Assembly (NCBI GenBank): GCA_025924495.1
Contig: JAICIG010000026.1
Location: forward strand, 1-30,835
Reading direction: 5' to 3'
DNA length: 30,835 nt
DNA from: Pirellulales bacterium
GTDB lineage: Bacteria > Planctomycetota > Planctomycetia > Pirellulales > JAICIG01
This document shows positions 15,713-23,790 of this stretch, in pieces (the stretch's first letter is position 1; each line of letters opens with the position of its first letter). A model generated the notes under the pieces. It was not told the DNA's origin and ran no database searches. It saw nothing but the letters and a program-made list of their open reading frames with translations. The position numbers and the translations under genes were made by a program.

Positions 15713-16852
15713 ATGCATCGTTTGCCGTTGTTCCTCGCGATGCTCCTGGGTTGGCCCGGTTTGGCCGCTGCCCTCGAGCACGTGGTCATCAAGCGGGACA
15801 ATCGTGAGATCAAAGTCAGCGGGCGCTTACTGGTCACGGCTGAGGACAACGGCATGTTAATCCTCGCCGCCGACGGCAAACTATGGTCGATCCCCCCCGA
15901 AGAAATCGTCGCCCACTCCAGCGACGACGAGGCGATGGAGGCCTTGTCGAGCAGCGCACTAGGATCGCTGCTGCTCAAGGAACTGCCGCCAGGCTTCGAA
16001 ATCTACCCCACTCAGCACTACCTGATCTGCCACAATACGTCACGCGTTTATGCGCAATGGTGCGGCGCCTTGTTCGAGCGGTTATACAAAGCGTTCACCA
16101 ATTTCTGGAGCCGTAAAGGCTTTGAATTGCACGAGCCTGAGTTTCCGCTCGTGGCATTGGTTTTCGCTGACCGCGAATCGTACAGCAACTTTTCTAGCAA
16201 GGAGTTGGGCGAGGCAGCGCCTTCGATCATTGGATTTTACAGCCTGCAAACCAATCGCATGACGATGTACGATCTGACCGGCGTCGACGCGTTGCGCAAC
16301 GCCGATGATCGCCGCGGCACGCCGGCACAAATCAATCAAATGCTGGCCCGTCCCGAAGCGGAACGGACTGTGGCGACCATCATCCACGAAGCCACGCACC
16401 AGATCGCCTTCAATTGCGGTCTGCAGACGCGTTACGCCGATATCCCCCTTTGGGTCAGCGAAGGCATTGCCATTTACTTCGAGACGCCGGACCTGAACAG
16501 TTCTAAAGGCTGGCGGACCGTTGGCGCGGTCAGTCAGGTTCGCCTGGCCGGCTTTCGCGAATATCTCAATCGCGGTCGACCCGATGACTCACTGGTCACG
16601 CTGATCTCCAACGACGAACGGCTGCGTGATCCGCGTCGCGCTGGCGATGCCTACGCCGAGGCTTGGGCGTTGAACTATTTCCTTATTCGCCAGCATCCCA
16701 AGCAATACTTGGCTTACATCGAGATGCTGTCGGAAAAGCAGCCTTTGTTGTGGGACGATGCGCAAACCCGCTTACAGGAATTCCAGCAAGCGTTCGGAAA
16801 TCTTCAGCAACTGGACGCGGAATTCCTACGCCACATGAGCAAAGTGCACTAA
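15713..16852 (+). CDS. Secreted DUF1570-type zinc metallopeptidase
   Basis: A 379-residue protein with a signal peptide (LPLFLAMLLGWPGLAAA, probable cleavage near residue 20). A small beta domain follows (about 21-70: HVVIKRDNREIKVSGRLL), then a domain with GFEIYPTQHYLICHNTS leading to HEATH at 225-229, a true HExxH zinc site. WVSEGIAIYFE, with Glu250 as the probable third ligand, follows 20 residues later. This arrangement is the gluzincin / peptidase-MA pattern of DUF1570 proteins, which are abundant in planctomycetes. It should act outside the cytoplasmic membrane; the substrate is unknown. The ATG at 15713 is the only start compatible with the signal peptide. It has its own 230-base upstream region after the permease gene. 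Confidence 0.87.
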   Translation: MHRLPLFLAMLLGWPGLAAALEHVVIKRDNREIKVSGRLLVTAEDNGMLILAADGKLWSIPPEEIVAHSSDDEAMEALSSSALGSLLLKELPPGFEIYPTQHYLICHNTSRVYAQWCGALFERLYKAFTNFWSRKGFELHEPEFPLVALVFADRESYSNFSSKELGEAAPSIIGFYSLQTNRMTMYDLTGVDALRNADDRRGTPAQINQMLARPEAERTVATIIHEATHQIAFNCGLQTRYADIPLWVSEGIAIYFETPDLNSSKGWRTVGAVSQVRLAGFREYLNRGRPDDSLVTLISNDERLRDPRRAGDAYAEAWALNYFLIRQHPKQYLAYIEMLSEKQPLLWDDAQTRLQEFQQAFGNLQQLDAEFLRHMSKVH

Positions 16853-16960
16853 CCGGCATGGGCACCTCGGGACGCGTCGCCGGATCGGAGCAAGATCTCA
16901 CTCGGTTGCAACCCAGGATGGCGGGATCGACCGATCTGACCGCCAGTCTCTTTGCCGAAT

Positions 16961-16978
16961 GCGTTTGATGTCAAACGC
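16961..16978. promoter_or_regulatory. Perfect 18-base inverted repeat, operator-like
   Basis: GCGTTTGA-TG-TCAAACGC: 8-bp arms around a 2-base centre, which suits a dimeric repressor site better than an RNA hairpin. It lies 108 bases after the metallopeptidase stop. It is 119 bases before the oxidoreductase ATG and about 56 bases before a possible -10 (TATAGT, 17035-17040). No regulator gene is adjacent. Confidence 0.45.
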
Positions 16979-17096
16979 GGGTTCCATCGGCCGCTCCGGC
17001 GTTCAAAAAACTCGCCAGCAGAAGTCGCCGGTGTTATAGTAAAGGCCTGCGATCTGGTTCGCCCGACCCGCCTGTTGCGTTTTCAAGGAGCCTTTC

Positions 17097-18398
17097 ATGA
17101 CCGATTCTGCTCGCCGTTTCCCGTCCTCCGTTCCCTCGCGACGCGATTTCCTTAAGACTTCGACGGCGGCGGCAGTTGGCGGCGCAATCGTCGGCGGGCT
17201 GTCCCTGTCGCGCAGTGCCCATGCGGGCGGGGACGATGTGTTGAAGATCGGGCTGATCGGTTGCGGGGGTCGAGGCACCGGCGCAGCGGCTCAAGCGCTG
17301 GCGGCCGATAAGAATGTCAAGCTCACCGCCATGGGCGACGCTTTCGCCGATCGTCTGCAGCAGAGCCTGGCCAACCTGAAACAGCAGACTCCGGCAGAAA
17401 AGATTGACGTGGCCGCAGACCGCTGCTTCGTCGGATTCGACGCTTACCAAAAGGTGATCGACAGCGGCGTCGACGTCGTCTTACTTTGCACGCCTCCCCA
17501 CTTTCGCCCGGCCCACTTTAAGGCAGCGGTCGCCGCCGGCAAGCATATTTTTGCCGAGAAGCCCGTGGCCGTCGATGCGCAGGGCGTGCGCAGCGTGCTG
17601 GCAACCGCCGAAGAAGCCAAGAAGAAAGGTCTGTCGGTCGTCTCTGGTCTGTGCTATCGCTACGACCTGCCTAAACGCGAAACCATCAAGCGGATCCACG
17701 ACGGAGAAATCGGCGACATCGTCGCCATCAACGTGAATTACAACACCGGCACCCTCTGGATGCACCCGCGCAAGCCGGAATGGAGCGACATGGAATGGCA
17801 AATGCGCAATTGGCTTTATTTCACCTGGCTGTCGGGCGATCACAATGTGGAACAGCACGTCCACAGCCTCGACAAAGCGGCTTGGGTGATGAAGGATGAG
17901 CCGCCCGTGAAGGCGTTCGGCCTCGGCGGTCGCCAGGTGCGCGTGCAGCCCGAGTTCGGCCAGATTTTCGACCATCATGCCGTAGTCTACGAATATGCCA
18001 ATGGCGTGAAATTATTCGCCTACACCCGTCAGCAAGCCGGGTGCAGCGTCGACGTATCGGATTATGTCATGGGTACGAAGGGCACGGCGGACGTCATGCA
18101 TCATGAGATTAAAGGCGCCGACAAGTGGCGCTATCGGGGCGAGAAGCCCAACATGTACCAGGTCGAGCACGACGAATTGTTCGCCAGCATCCGGTCGGGC
18201 AATCCAATCGACAATAGCCTGTATATGGCTCGCAGTTCCATGATGGCCATCATGGGACGCATGGCCACCTATACCGGCCAGACGATTACTTGGGATCAGG
18301 CGATGAATTCGAAAGAAGATCTGACCCCGCCCAAATACGAGTGGGGCCCTTTGGCAGTCGCTCCTGTCGCCATGCCGGGCATCACGCAGTTTGCGTAG
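17097..18398 (+). CDS. Tat-exported Gfo/Idh/MocA family oxidoreductase
   Basis: A 433-residue NAD(P)-dependent sugar or polyol dehydrogenase-like protein. The N-terminus is a twin-arginine signal: RRDFLK at 15-20, a hydrophobic Ala/Gly-rich run, and probable cleavage after AHA at 43. The Rossmann motif GLIGCGGRGTG follows at 52-62, then CTPPHFRP and the family signature EKPVA at 154-158. The C-terminal half has YNTGTLWMHPRKPEWSD, HNVEQHVHSLDKA and GTKGTADVMHH. Export through Tat implies that it folds with its cofactor before crossing into the periplasm, a pattern greatly expanded in planctomycetes. The substrate is unknown. A strong Shine-Dalgarno AAGGAG (17085-17090) supports the ATG, and TATAGT at 17035-17040 is a possible -10. 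A hairpin terminator follows the stop. Confidence 0.93.
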   Translation: MTDSARRFPSSVPSRRDFLKTSTAAAVGGAIVGGLSLSRSAHAGGDDVLKIGLIGCGGRGTGAAAQALAADKNVKLTAMGDAFADRLQQSLANLKQQTPAEKIDVAADRCFVGFDAYQKVIDSGVDVVLLCTPPHFRPAHFKAAVAAGKHIFAEKPVAVDAQGVRSVLATAEEAKKKGLSVVSGLCYRYDLPKRETIKRIHDGEIGDIVAINVNYNTGTLWMHPRKPEWSDMEWQMRNWLYFTWLSGDHNVEQHVHSLDKAAWVMKDEPPVKAFGLGGRQVRVQPEFGQIFDHHAVVYEYANGVKLFAYTRQQAGCSVDVSDYVMGTKGTADVMHHEIKGADKWRYRGEKPNMYQVEHDELFASIRSGNPIDNSLYMARSSMMAIMGRMATYTGQTITWDQAMNSKEDLTPPKYEWGPLAVAPVAMPGITQFA

Positions 18399-18411
18399 TT
18401 GCCCACACCCG

Positions 18412-18459
18412 ACAAAGATCACAGGCGTTTCGAACTGAGGTTCGAAACGCCTGCTTTGT
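18412..18459. terminator. Strong hairpin between convergent genes, probable two-way terminator
   Basis: A perfect 14-bp stem: CAGGCGTTTCGAAC at 18422-18435 pairs with GTTCGAAACGCCTG at 18440-18453 around the loop TGAG. An outer ACAAAG/CTTTGT pair (18412-18417 and 18454-18459) is separated from it by four unpaired bases on one side. It lies 13 bases past the oxidoreductase stop and about 50 bases past the dnaA stop on the other strand. The T run is weak (CTTTGTT), but position and stem strength argue for termination in both directions. Confidence 0.75.
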
Positions 18460-18510
18460 TCCGCGCGCCCGCTCAGCAAATGCGTCGCATTACTATCGGC
18501 GGAAGAGGCT

Positions 18511-19899
18511 CTACCCCGCCAGCAGCGAGTGCTCGACGCGCCGAATCGCTTCTTCGACGTCCCAAGCGCTGTCGTTAGCATCGAGGGGAACGTGGTCGGC
18601 CATCCAGCCGTTGACCTTCTTCTGAGCCGAAATTACGGTGCTGTGGCTGCGTCGGCCGAAGTAATAACCGATCTCGCTCAATGCGGCTCGCGTGTGCTTG
18701 CGGGCCAGCCACATTGCCAGCATTCGTGGATGGCTGACCTGCTTGCCTTTACGATTCGATTGCAGGCTTTTCGGCTCCAGGCCGAACACGTGGCACACGG
18801 CCTGCTCGATGTCGGCGAGTCGTACGCTCCGGGCGGTGTGCCGCAGCATTTCGCTTAGCGCCTCTTCAGCCATGGCCAGGTCGATCGGCTGCCCTAGCGC
18901 CAGGCTGGCCGCCTGCAAACGATTTAGCGCCCCGGCCAGCTCGCGCGCGTGCGAGCGAAAATGGGACGCCACGTAGGCCTGCACGTCGACTGGCACGTCC
19001 AACTGCCGCGCCTCCGTCATTTGCTGCACAATGCCCAGCCGCGTCTCATACTCGGGCGCTTGCAGGCCGCACGCCAGGCCTCCTTGCAGGCGTGCAATCA
19101 GCTCCGGGCCCAGCTCGCTTAACTCGGCAGGCGAACGATCGGCGGCAAAGACGAGCTGCCGACCTTCGCGGAGGAACTGGTCAATGGTGTGCAGCAACTC
19201 GATCAGCGTCGCCTTTTTGCCGACCAGAAACTGGATGTCGTCAATGATCAGCAGATCGAGCCCGCGGTATTTGCGGCGAAAACTCGGCAAACCGCTGCCG
19301 TGCAATGCCCCCAGGAACAAGGTCGTGTATTGCTCGGCGGAAAGATACACCGCCTGGCAACGGGCTTGCTTGCGGCGCACTTCAGTCCAAAGCCCTTCCA
19401 GCAAATGGGTCTTGCCCACGCCGGTGGGACCAAACAACAACAGTGGCGAAGAGACGCCGGGCCGAGCGGCAACCGTTTGCACTGCCACATGCGCCAAACG
19501 ATTTGCCTGCCCGACGACAAACGACTCGAGACCGGCGAACCGCCGGCGCGTTTCGGCGGCAGGTTCCGGCGGCGCGGCCACTGCCGCCGCCGGAACCGCC
19601 ATCGAAGCCGCCGGCCTTTTTACCGGCGCCGCCGGCACGGCCACCAAGGCCGGATCAATCCGAAAACTAACCGGCACGGCGCGGCCCAACGTTTCTTCGC
19701 AGGAGGCCTCAATCTGTTCGCGGAAATTCTTCCGCAGCCAGTCCTGAAAGAATTGATTGGGCACGCACACGGTCAACGATTCGTCGTGCAAATCGAGCCG
19801 CGTGTTGGCGCCGAACCAGAGTTCGAATCGCTCCTGTCCGACCTTGTCAGCCAGCGCAAGTTGCAAAGCTGACACGATCTCCATATCGTCCCTGGTCAC
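18511..19899 (-). CDS. dnaA: Chromosomal replication initiator DnaA
   Basis: A 462-residue AAA+ initiator with all four DnaA domains. Domain I is at about 8-80 (KVGQERFELWFG, VCVPNQFFQDWLRKNF), followed by a short Ala/Pro-rich domain II (82-118). The AAA+ domain has Walker A GPTGVGKTHL at 157-166 and Walker B LLIIDDIQFL at 216-225. Domain IV is the C-terminal DNA-binding part, with HPRMLAMWLARKHT and EIGYYFGRRSHSTV. The DNA-reading signature is altered: Ser-His-Ser replaces the usual Asp-His-Thr after the last Arg, and Lys stands where E. coli has Arg399. The start is a GTG at 19899 with AGGA upstream; an ATG at 19884 with CAGGGA upstream is an alternative. No dnaN, recF or gyrB is adjacent. 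Confidence 0.93.
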   Translation of the reverse strand: MTRDDMEIVSALQLALADKVGQERFELWFGANTRLDLHDESLTVCVPNQFFQDWLRKNFREQIEASCEETLGRAVPVSFRIDPALVAVPAAPVKRPAASMAVPAAAVAAPPEPAAETRRRFAGLESFVVGQANRLAHVAVQTVAARPGVSSPLLLFGPTGVGKTHLLEGLWTEVRRKQARCQAVYLSAEQYTTLFLGALHGSGLPSFRRKYRGLDLLIIDDIQFLVGKKATLIELLHTIDQFLREGRQLVFAADRSPAELSELGPELIARLQGGLACGLQAPEYETRLGIVQQMTEARQLDVPVDVQAYVASHFRSHARELAGALNRLQAASLALGQPIDLAMAEEALSEMLRHTARSVRLADIEQAVCHVFGLEPKSLQSNRKGKQVSHPRMLAMWLARKHTRAALSEIGYYFGRRSHSTVISAQKKVNGWMADHVPLDANDSAWDVEEAIRRVEHSLLAG

Positions 19900-20339
19900 T
19901 TCCTAGTTGTCCCCAGCGCACAAGCTCCCCCGCCCTGAGACGCACCTTCTTGGCGCGCTCATTCCGAACCGTCAGCGCACGGTTTAAGAACAGGGAAGAG
20001 GCGTGTCTGCGACAGCCGCCTAAAGGATTGTTGAATGTCACCCGAGGCGTCGATTGTACGCGTGCTAGCTTGGCTGTCAAAGAGATTCGCGATCGCCCTT
20101 AGAGGCGCCGTTTCGCAGCGTTTGGATGAGCCGCAAAATCTCCGCAAAAGAGCGTTAGCTTCTCATGTCCGCAAGGTTAGAAAAAAATTTTCCGTCCGCC
20201 AATGCCCCGTGGAAAAACTGTCGGCTTGCGACGAGCGTTTCTCGCAACGATTTTTCGCGCGATGCGCAAAGCCTTATGCTGCAATGGTTCGCGGAAACGA
20301 ACGCACGGCTTGAGAAATTCCTGCGCAGTGAAGCTCGCT
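19900..20339. other. 440-base non-coding region upstream of dnaA; possible regulatory or origin-associated DNA
   Basis: No credible gene is seen. It contains an AT-rich spot (GAAAAAAATTTTCC, about 20179-20192) and several TTCGC/GCGAA-type motifs between 20085 and 20295. There are single weak look-alikes of the DnaA box (TTGTCCCCA near 19907, CGTGGAAAA near 20209), each with two mismatches to TTATCCACA or its complement. There is also an inverted repeat at 19967-19984. The absence of a clear cluster of consensus boxes means origin function is not shown by sequence alone. Confidence 0.35.
19967..19984. promoter_or_regulatory. Inverted repeat in the dnaA leader
   Basis: AACCGT-CAGCGC-ACGGTT: 6-bp arms around a 6-base centre, 68-85 bases upstream of the proposed dnaA start. 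Its spacing suits a dimeric regulator; it could also form a small RNA hairpin. There is no T run, so a terminator is unlikely. Confidence 0.35.
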
Positions 20340-21269
20340 TCAATCTTCGAGCACGCGCAGCCAGACGCTACGACGGTCCCAAGCGATAAATCCCGCGGCA
20401 GCATAAATATCGATTGCCGGCTTGTTATCGGCATCGACGGCCAAGATCATGCGCCCTCGTCCCGCTTGTCCGCAGAGCCACTGCGCATGACGCACCAGTT
20501 CGATTCCTAATCCGCGGCCGCGAGCCTCAGGCAGCAGCCCCATATAGACCAACAGCCATTGATTCAGTTCAGCAAAGTCGGCCAGCAGCAGGCAGCCGAC
20601 GTCGCGATCCTCGCACCGCGCGACGAACCACAACGAGGGATCGAACGAACTGGTGGCCCGGTAGCCTGCCAACACGTCGCAGCAATCTTGCACGCCGTTG
20701 AGCGAGGGGCAATCGAGCGTTTGCTCATAGGTCGCTTCAACCAACTTTGCCAAACCCTCTTCGCCACGAGCGGCAGCCGGTTCGAAGGCTAGCCGAGTCC
20801 CAGTTGGGGCCGAGGGAAACGAGGGCTGCAAGCTGACCAGATACAACAAATCGGCCGGATGAGAAAACCCGGCGGACTTTAGGCGATCCGCGTCGTGTCC
20901 GGCATCGGTGATCAGCATTGACTGCACCATTCGCACCTGTTGCGAGGCCAGCCAGGCGAGGGACGTGGCGAGCAATTTGCGCGCGCAGTCGTCCGCGGCG
21001 GCTTCTCCAGCAGCGATCTGCGGCGGCCACAGGCCCGCTGTTTTTCCCGGTTGGATTTCGCAGCACAGGGCGCCGACCAATTGCTCTCCGCGCCGGGCCA
21101 CGAATAGTCCATCAAGGCTTTGCCCCTGTGCCGTTCGAGCCACCGCTTGAGCGACCAGAGCGGCTCGCTCGGCTGCCGGCAGCGAATTCAGCGCAAGGCC
21201 GAGCGCTGCGGTGCGTTCCTCAGGGCGAGCGACGCTAATTCCGATCGCATCTTGTTCGGCCGCCTTCAT
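20340..21269 (-). CDS. GNAT-family N-acetyltransferase, tandem-domain
   Basis: A 309-residue protein built of two GNAT-like halves (about 10-145 and 158-305). The second half carries the acetyl-CoA motif in GLLPEARGRGLGIELV, with RGRGLG at 250-255, followed by AVDADNKPAIDIYAAAGF and a final WLRVLED strand. The first half lacks a clear RxxGxG loop and is probably a degenerate, structural copy. Tandem GNATs of this shape include mycothiol synthase and other small-molecule acetyltransferases; nothing here identifies the substrate. There is no signal or membrane segment, so it is cytoplasmic. It lies upstream of the 440-base gap before dnaA, and no terminator is visible between the two. Confidence 0.85.
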   Translation of the reverse strand: MKAAEQDAIGISVARPEERTAALGLALNSLPAAERAALVAQAVARTAQGQSLDGLFVARRGEQLVGALCCEIQPGKTAGLWPPQIAAGEAAADDCARKLLATSLAWLASQQVRMVQSMLITDAGHDADRLKSAGFSHPADLLYLVSLQPSFPSAPTGTRLAFEPAAARGEEGLAKLVEATYEQTLDCPSLNGVQDCCDVLAGYRATSSFDPSLWFVARCEDRDVGCLLLADFAELNQWLLVYMGLLPEARGRGLGIELVRHAQWLCGQAGRGRMILAVDADNKPAIDIYAAAGFIAWDRRSVWLRVLED

Positions 21270-21455
21270 ATCTGTTGAGAATATCCCATTCCGCCGTACG
21301 GCGTCTGCGCCGCTTTGCGGGCCAGCCGCTGCAAACGGCGCGACTCCGCCCCCGACGGGGTAGCAAGAAATTGAACCAGCCTTCGTCAGCGATCGGCGCA
21401 GTCGACGGATGCGAAAAATCGGACCTCCTGAAGCCGCTTATTTCGCAACATGCCC

Positions 21456-21478
21456 TATAATGACGCGGGGGGCCCGCG
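21456..21478 (+). promoter_or_regulatory. Possible -10 element and GC hairpin before the PDZ gene
   Basis: A consensus TATAAT at 21456-21461 lies 50 bases before the ATG of the PDZ protein. No recognisable TTGACA is found at 15-18 bases upstream. Three bases downstream, CGCGGG-GGG-CCCGCG (21464-21478) could fold in the early transcript. Confidence 0.4.
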
Positions 21479-21511
21479 TAGGCGTGCGATTTACCAGGAG
21501 TTCTGCTAGCC

Positions 21512-22504
21512 ATGCAACGATCGTTAGTGCTGTTGTGCGCCTTGAGTTTCGGATTTGGAATTTCGGGGCGAGCGGCAGCCCAACCCGCCCTCGAGCGTCT
21601 GGAACAGCAGGTCCGTGAGCGATCGCAGAACGCTCCGCGCGAGCGCGCCGATGCCGGCGGCGCCGAGGACAATACAGGATATTTGGGATTGGTCGCCGAT
21701 GACCGGCTTGATCAGCAAAAGGGCGTCCGCATCGTGCAAGTCATTCCCGGCTCGCCGGCCGAAACCTCGGGCCTCAAGGTGGATGACCTGGTGACGGCCG
21801 TCGCTGGCAAGCCGGTGCGAAGCATGGAAGATATGGCGCGTATCCTCGCCCCTGCCCGGGTCGGCAGCAAATTGATTTTCGAAATCAAACGAGATCGCCG
21901 GATACAGCAACTCGAGGTGACCTTAGGCCGCCGTCCGCCCCAAGAGGAGCGGGCCTTCGAAGAATTCGGTTTGATACCCGACGAAGCGCAACCCCCCGCC
22001 TCGTCGGTCATTCCTCGCGCCGGCCAGCTAGGGGTGCGCGTCGACGCGGTTACTGAAGAGATACAAGCGAAATTGAACCTGCCCTCGACCGAAGGCGCCT
22101 TGATTGTCTACGTCTACCCCGGCTCCCCCGCCGCTGAAGCCGAGCTCCCCTTGCAGGGCGTGATCGTGGCCGTCGACGACAGCGCGGTCACGAACGCAGC
22201 CGATTTGAAGCGGCTACTGGCCGCCGCGGGCGTCGGCGCCAAAGTGAAAATCGCCTATTACGCTCAAGGCCAGCTTCATGAGCGCGAGATCCGTCTCACC
22301 GCCACCGTTGGCGCTTCGCCATCTGGACCCGGCCCGTGGCGAATGCCTCCCGGAATGCCCAGCGGCGCGCCTGTACCTTCGAAGACCGACGCGCGAATCA
22401 GTTTGCTCGAACAGCGCGTCCAAGAGCTCGAACAGCGTATCGCAGAGCTGGAAGGGATGCTGAAGCGCGGGGCTGAAGATCGAGCGCCGCCGCCGCAAGA
22501 GTAG
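21512..22504 (+). CDS. Secreted protein with two PDZ domains and a C-terminal coiled coil
   Basis: A 330-residue protein. The signal peptide is LVLLCALSFGFGISGRAAAQ. PDZ 1 (about 50-150) has GYLGLVADD, IVQVIPGSPAETSGLKVDDLV and EIKRDRRIQQLEVTLG. PDZ 2 (about 168-270) has GQLGVRVDAV, IVYVYPGSPAAEAELPL and VGAKVKIAYY. A Pro-rich linker and a heptad-like coiled coil (ARISLLEQRVQELEQRIAEL) close the protein. There is no protease domain, so it is not an HtrA. It is more likely an exported adaptor that binds C-terminal peptides and oligomerises through the coil. AGGAG lies 11 bases before the ATG. It converges on the NAD(P)HX epimerase gene with 34 bases between stops. Confidence 0.88.
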   Translation: MQRSLVLLCALSFGFGISGRAAAQPALERLEQQVRERSQNAPRERADAGGAEDNTGYLGLVADDRLDQQKGVRIVQVIPGSPAETSGLKVDDLVTAVAGKPVRSMEDMARILAPARVGSKLIFEIKRDRRIQQLEVTLGRRPPQEERAFEEFGLIPDEAQPPASSVIPRAGQLGVRVDAVTEEIQAKLNLPSTEGALIVYVYPGSPAAEAELPLQGVIVAVDDSAVTNAADLKRLLAAAGVGAKVKIAYYAQGQLHEREIRLTATVGASPSGPGPWRMPPGMPSGAPVPSKTDARISLLEQRVQELEQRIAELEGMLKRGAEDRAPPPQE

Positions 22505-22538
22505 CGATAGGAGCCGTACCATCGCTCTCTTACGTGTT

Positions 22539-23222
22539 TTAACGCCCGGATGCAAGACACTCTTCTACGAGTTTCCTCGGCGCGCCGATGTCGAGGATGT
22601 GAATGACGCCGGTGTAGCCGTGGGCGCCGGGCGCGAAGAAGCCGGGCTTGGCGGCGACGAAGGTGCAGGTGTGGCGAGCGCGGATGGTGGTGCGGCTGGC
22701 GGCGCCGGTGTCGCAGTTGAGCCCGCTGGGCAAGTCGACGGCGATTTTGGGAGCGCGGTGGGCGTTGAGTTGCTCGATGACGGCGTCGAGAGGCGGACGA
22801 GGATCGCCCGTCGCGCCGGTCCCCAACAGGCAATCGACAATGTGACCGGCTCGGTTCAAATGCATTTCCAGCCGGGCAGCGTCGTGCGACTTGCCGAAGA
22901 CTTCGATCGGTACGCCCGACCTTTGCAGGATGGCGAAGTTGACGGCCCCGTCTCCCGTCAGCTCCGCCGGCTCGGCCCAGAGCAAAACTTTCACGGTCGC
23001 ATAGCGCAAGTCGAGATGCCGCGCCAGCACAAAGCCGTCGCCGCCATTGTTCCCTTTGCCACAGCAGATGATGACCGGGCCGGTAAGGCCGAACTGAAAG
23101 AGCTTATCCGCCACGCCCCGGCCGGCGTTCTCCATCAGCACGAGCGAGTTCATGCCATATTCCAAAATGGCTCGTCGATCGACTTCCCTGGATTGCTGAC
23201 AATTGAGCGTCGGTTCGTTCAT
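22539..23222 (-). CDS. nnrE: NAD(P)H-hydrate epimerase (YjeF N-terminal domain)
   Basis: Cytoplasmic repair enzyme that interconverts the R and S epimers of NAD(P)HX so that the S-specific dehydratase can restore NAD(P)H. The 227-residue product is a stand-alone YjeF_N domain. Landmarks are VLMENAGRGVADK, GKGNNGGDGFVLARHL at 55-70, IVDCLLGTGATGDPRPP and the AVDLPSGLNCDTG segment with the conserved Asp. The C-terminal ADP-dependent dehydratase domain (NnrD) is absent and must be encoded elsewhere. The frame is open to 23291, but the family start fits the ATG at 23222 (MNEPTLNCQQS); no good Shine-Dalgarno is seen. Confidence 0.92.
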   Translation of the reverse strand: MNEPTLNCQQSREVDRRAILEYGMNSLVLMENAGRGVADKLFQFGLTGPVIICCGKGNNGGDGFVLARHLDLRYATVKVLLWAEPAELTGDGAVNFAILQRSGVPIEVFGKSHDAARLEMHLNRAGHIVDCLLGTGATGDPRPPLDAVIEQLNAHRAPKIAVDLPSGLNCDTGAASRTTIRARHTCTFVAAKPGFFAPGAHGYTGVIHILDIGAPRKLVEECLASGR

Positions 23223-23382
23223 AGCGTGGTCAAGAGGCTCAAAGATCGGGCGGCAGAAAAGCGATTCCCTGAAGGCGGCTGGGATGCTCAATCATAACTA
23301 ATCGCGCTCGCCTGAACCGGCGAGCCAATTGCCATTTTGCAAGATTGCGCTCCGCAACCGCTCGACCGAGTCGACGCGCTCT

Positions 23383-23410
23383 TTGCCAGCCGCCCAGATC
23401 GACTTAAAAT
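23383..23410 (+). promoter_or_regulatory. Sigma-70-like promoter for the zinc-ribbon gene
   Basis: TTGCCA (23383-23388) and TAAAAT (23405-23410) are separated by 16 bases, each matching the consensus at five of six positions. They lie 88 bases before the ATG at 23498. Prediction from sequence only; planctomycete promoter rules are poorly known to me. Confidence 0.4.
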
Positions 23411-23497
23411 AGGAATCAGCGAGAGGCCTCAATGATGGGCTCCGTCAGGCCGTGGCGCCGTCAAGCTTGTTTTTGGACCGTTTACCGGAGTGATTTC

Positions 23498-23722
23498 ATG
23501 CCGCTCTACGAATACCAATGCCCTGGCTGCGGCGCCGCTTTTGAGTTGCTAGTGCGAGGCAGCGAAAAGCCGGCCTGTCCGAAATGCGGCAGCGAGCAAC
23601 TCGACAAGCAGTTCAGCGTGCCCGCCGCTCCCGTCGCGGCGGGGTCCAGCTTGCCGATGGCTGACCGACCTTGGAGCGGTTGCGGCAAGCCGGGCTGCGG
23701 TCCCGGCGGCTGCGCAATGTAG
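23498..23722 (+). CDS. FmdB-family small zinc-ribbon protein
   Basis: A 74-residue protein opening with MPLYEYQCPGCGAAFELL, the hallmark of the FmdB/CxxC regulatory-protein family. Zinc ligands are C8, C11, C27 and C30 (CPGC and CPKC). The tail (34-74) is Ala/Pro-rich and ends in a second Cys/Gly cluster, CGKPGCGPGGCAM, common in members of this family. Its function is not established; members have been proposed as regulators mainly from gene position. CGGAG lies 8 bases before the ATG, and the upstream frame to 23432 is discarded. It stands alone between the divergent nnrE and a hairpin terminator. Confidence 0.9.
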   Translation: MPLYEYQCPGCGAAFELLVRGSEKPACPKCGSEQLDKQFSVPAAPVAAGSSLPMADRPWSGCGKPGCGPGGCAM

Positions 23723-23790
23723 TGCGCCGCCAGGCGGGCAGCTCGTCCTTTCCGCCGTGCCGCCACCTTTTGGCAAGCAGCTTTCGAGCG

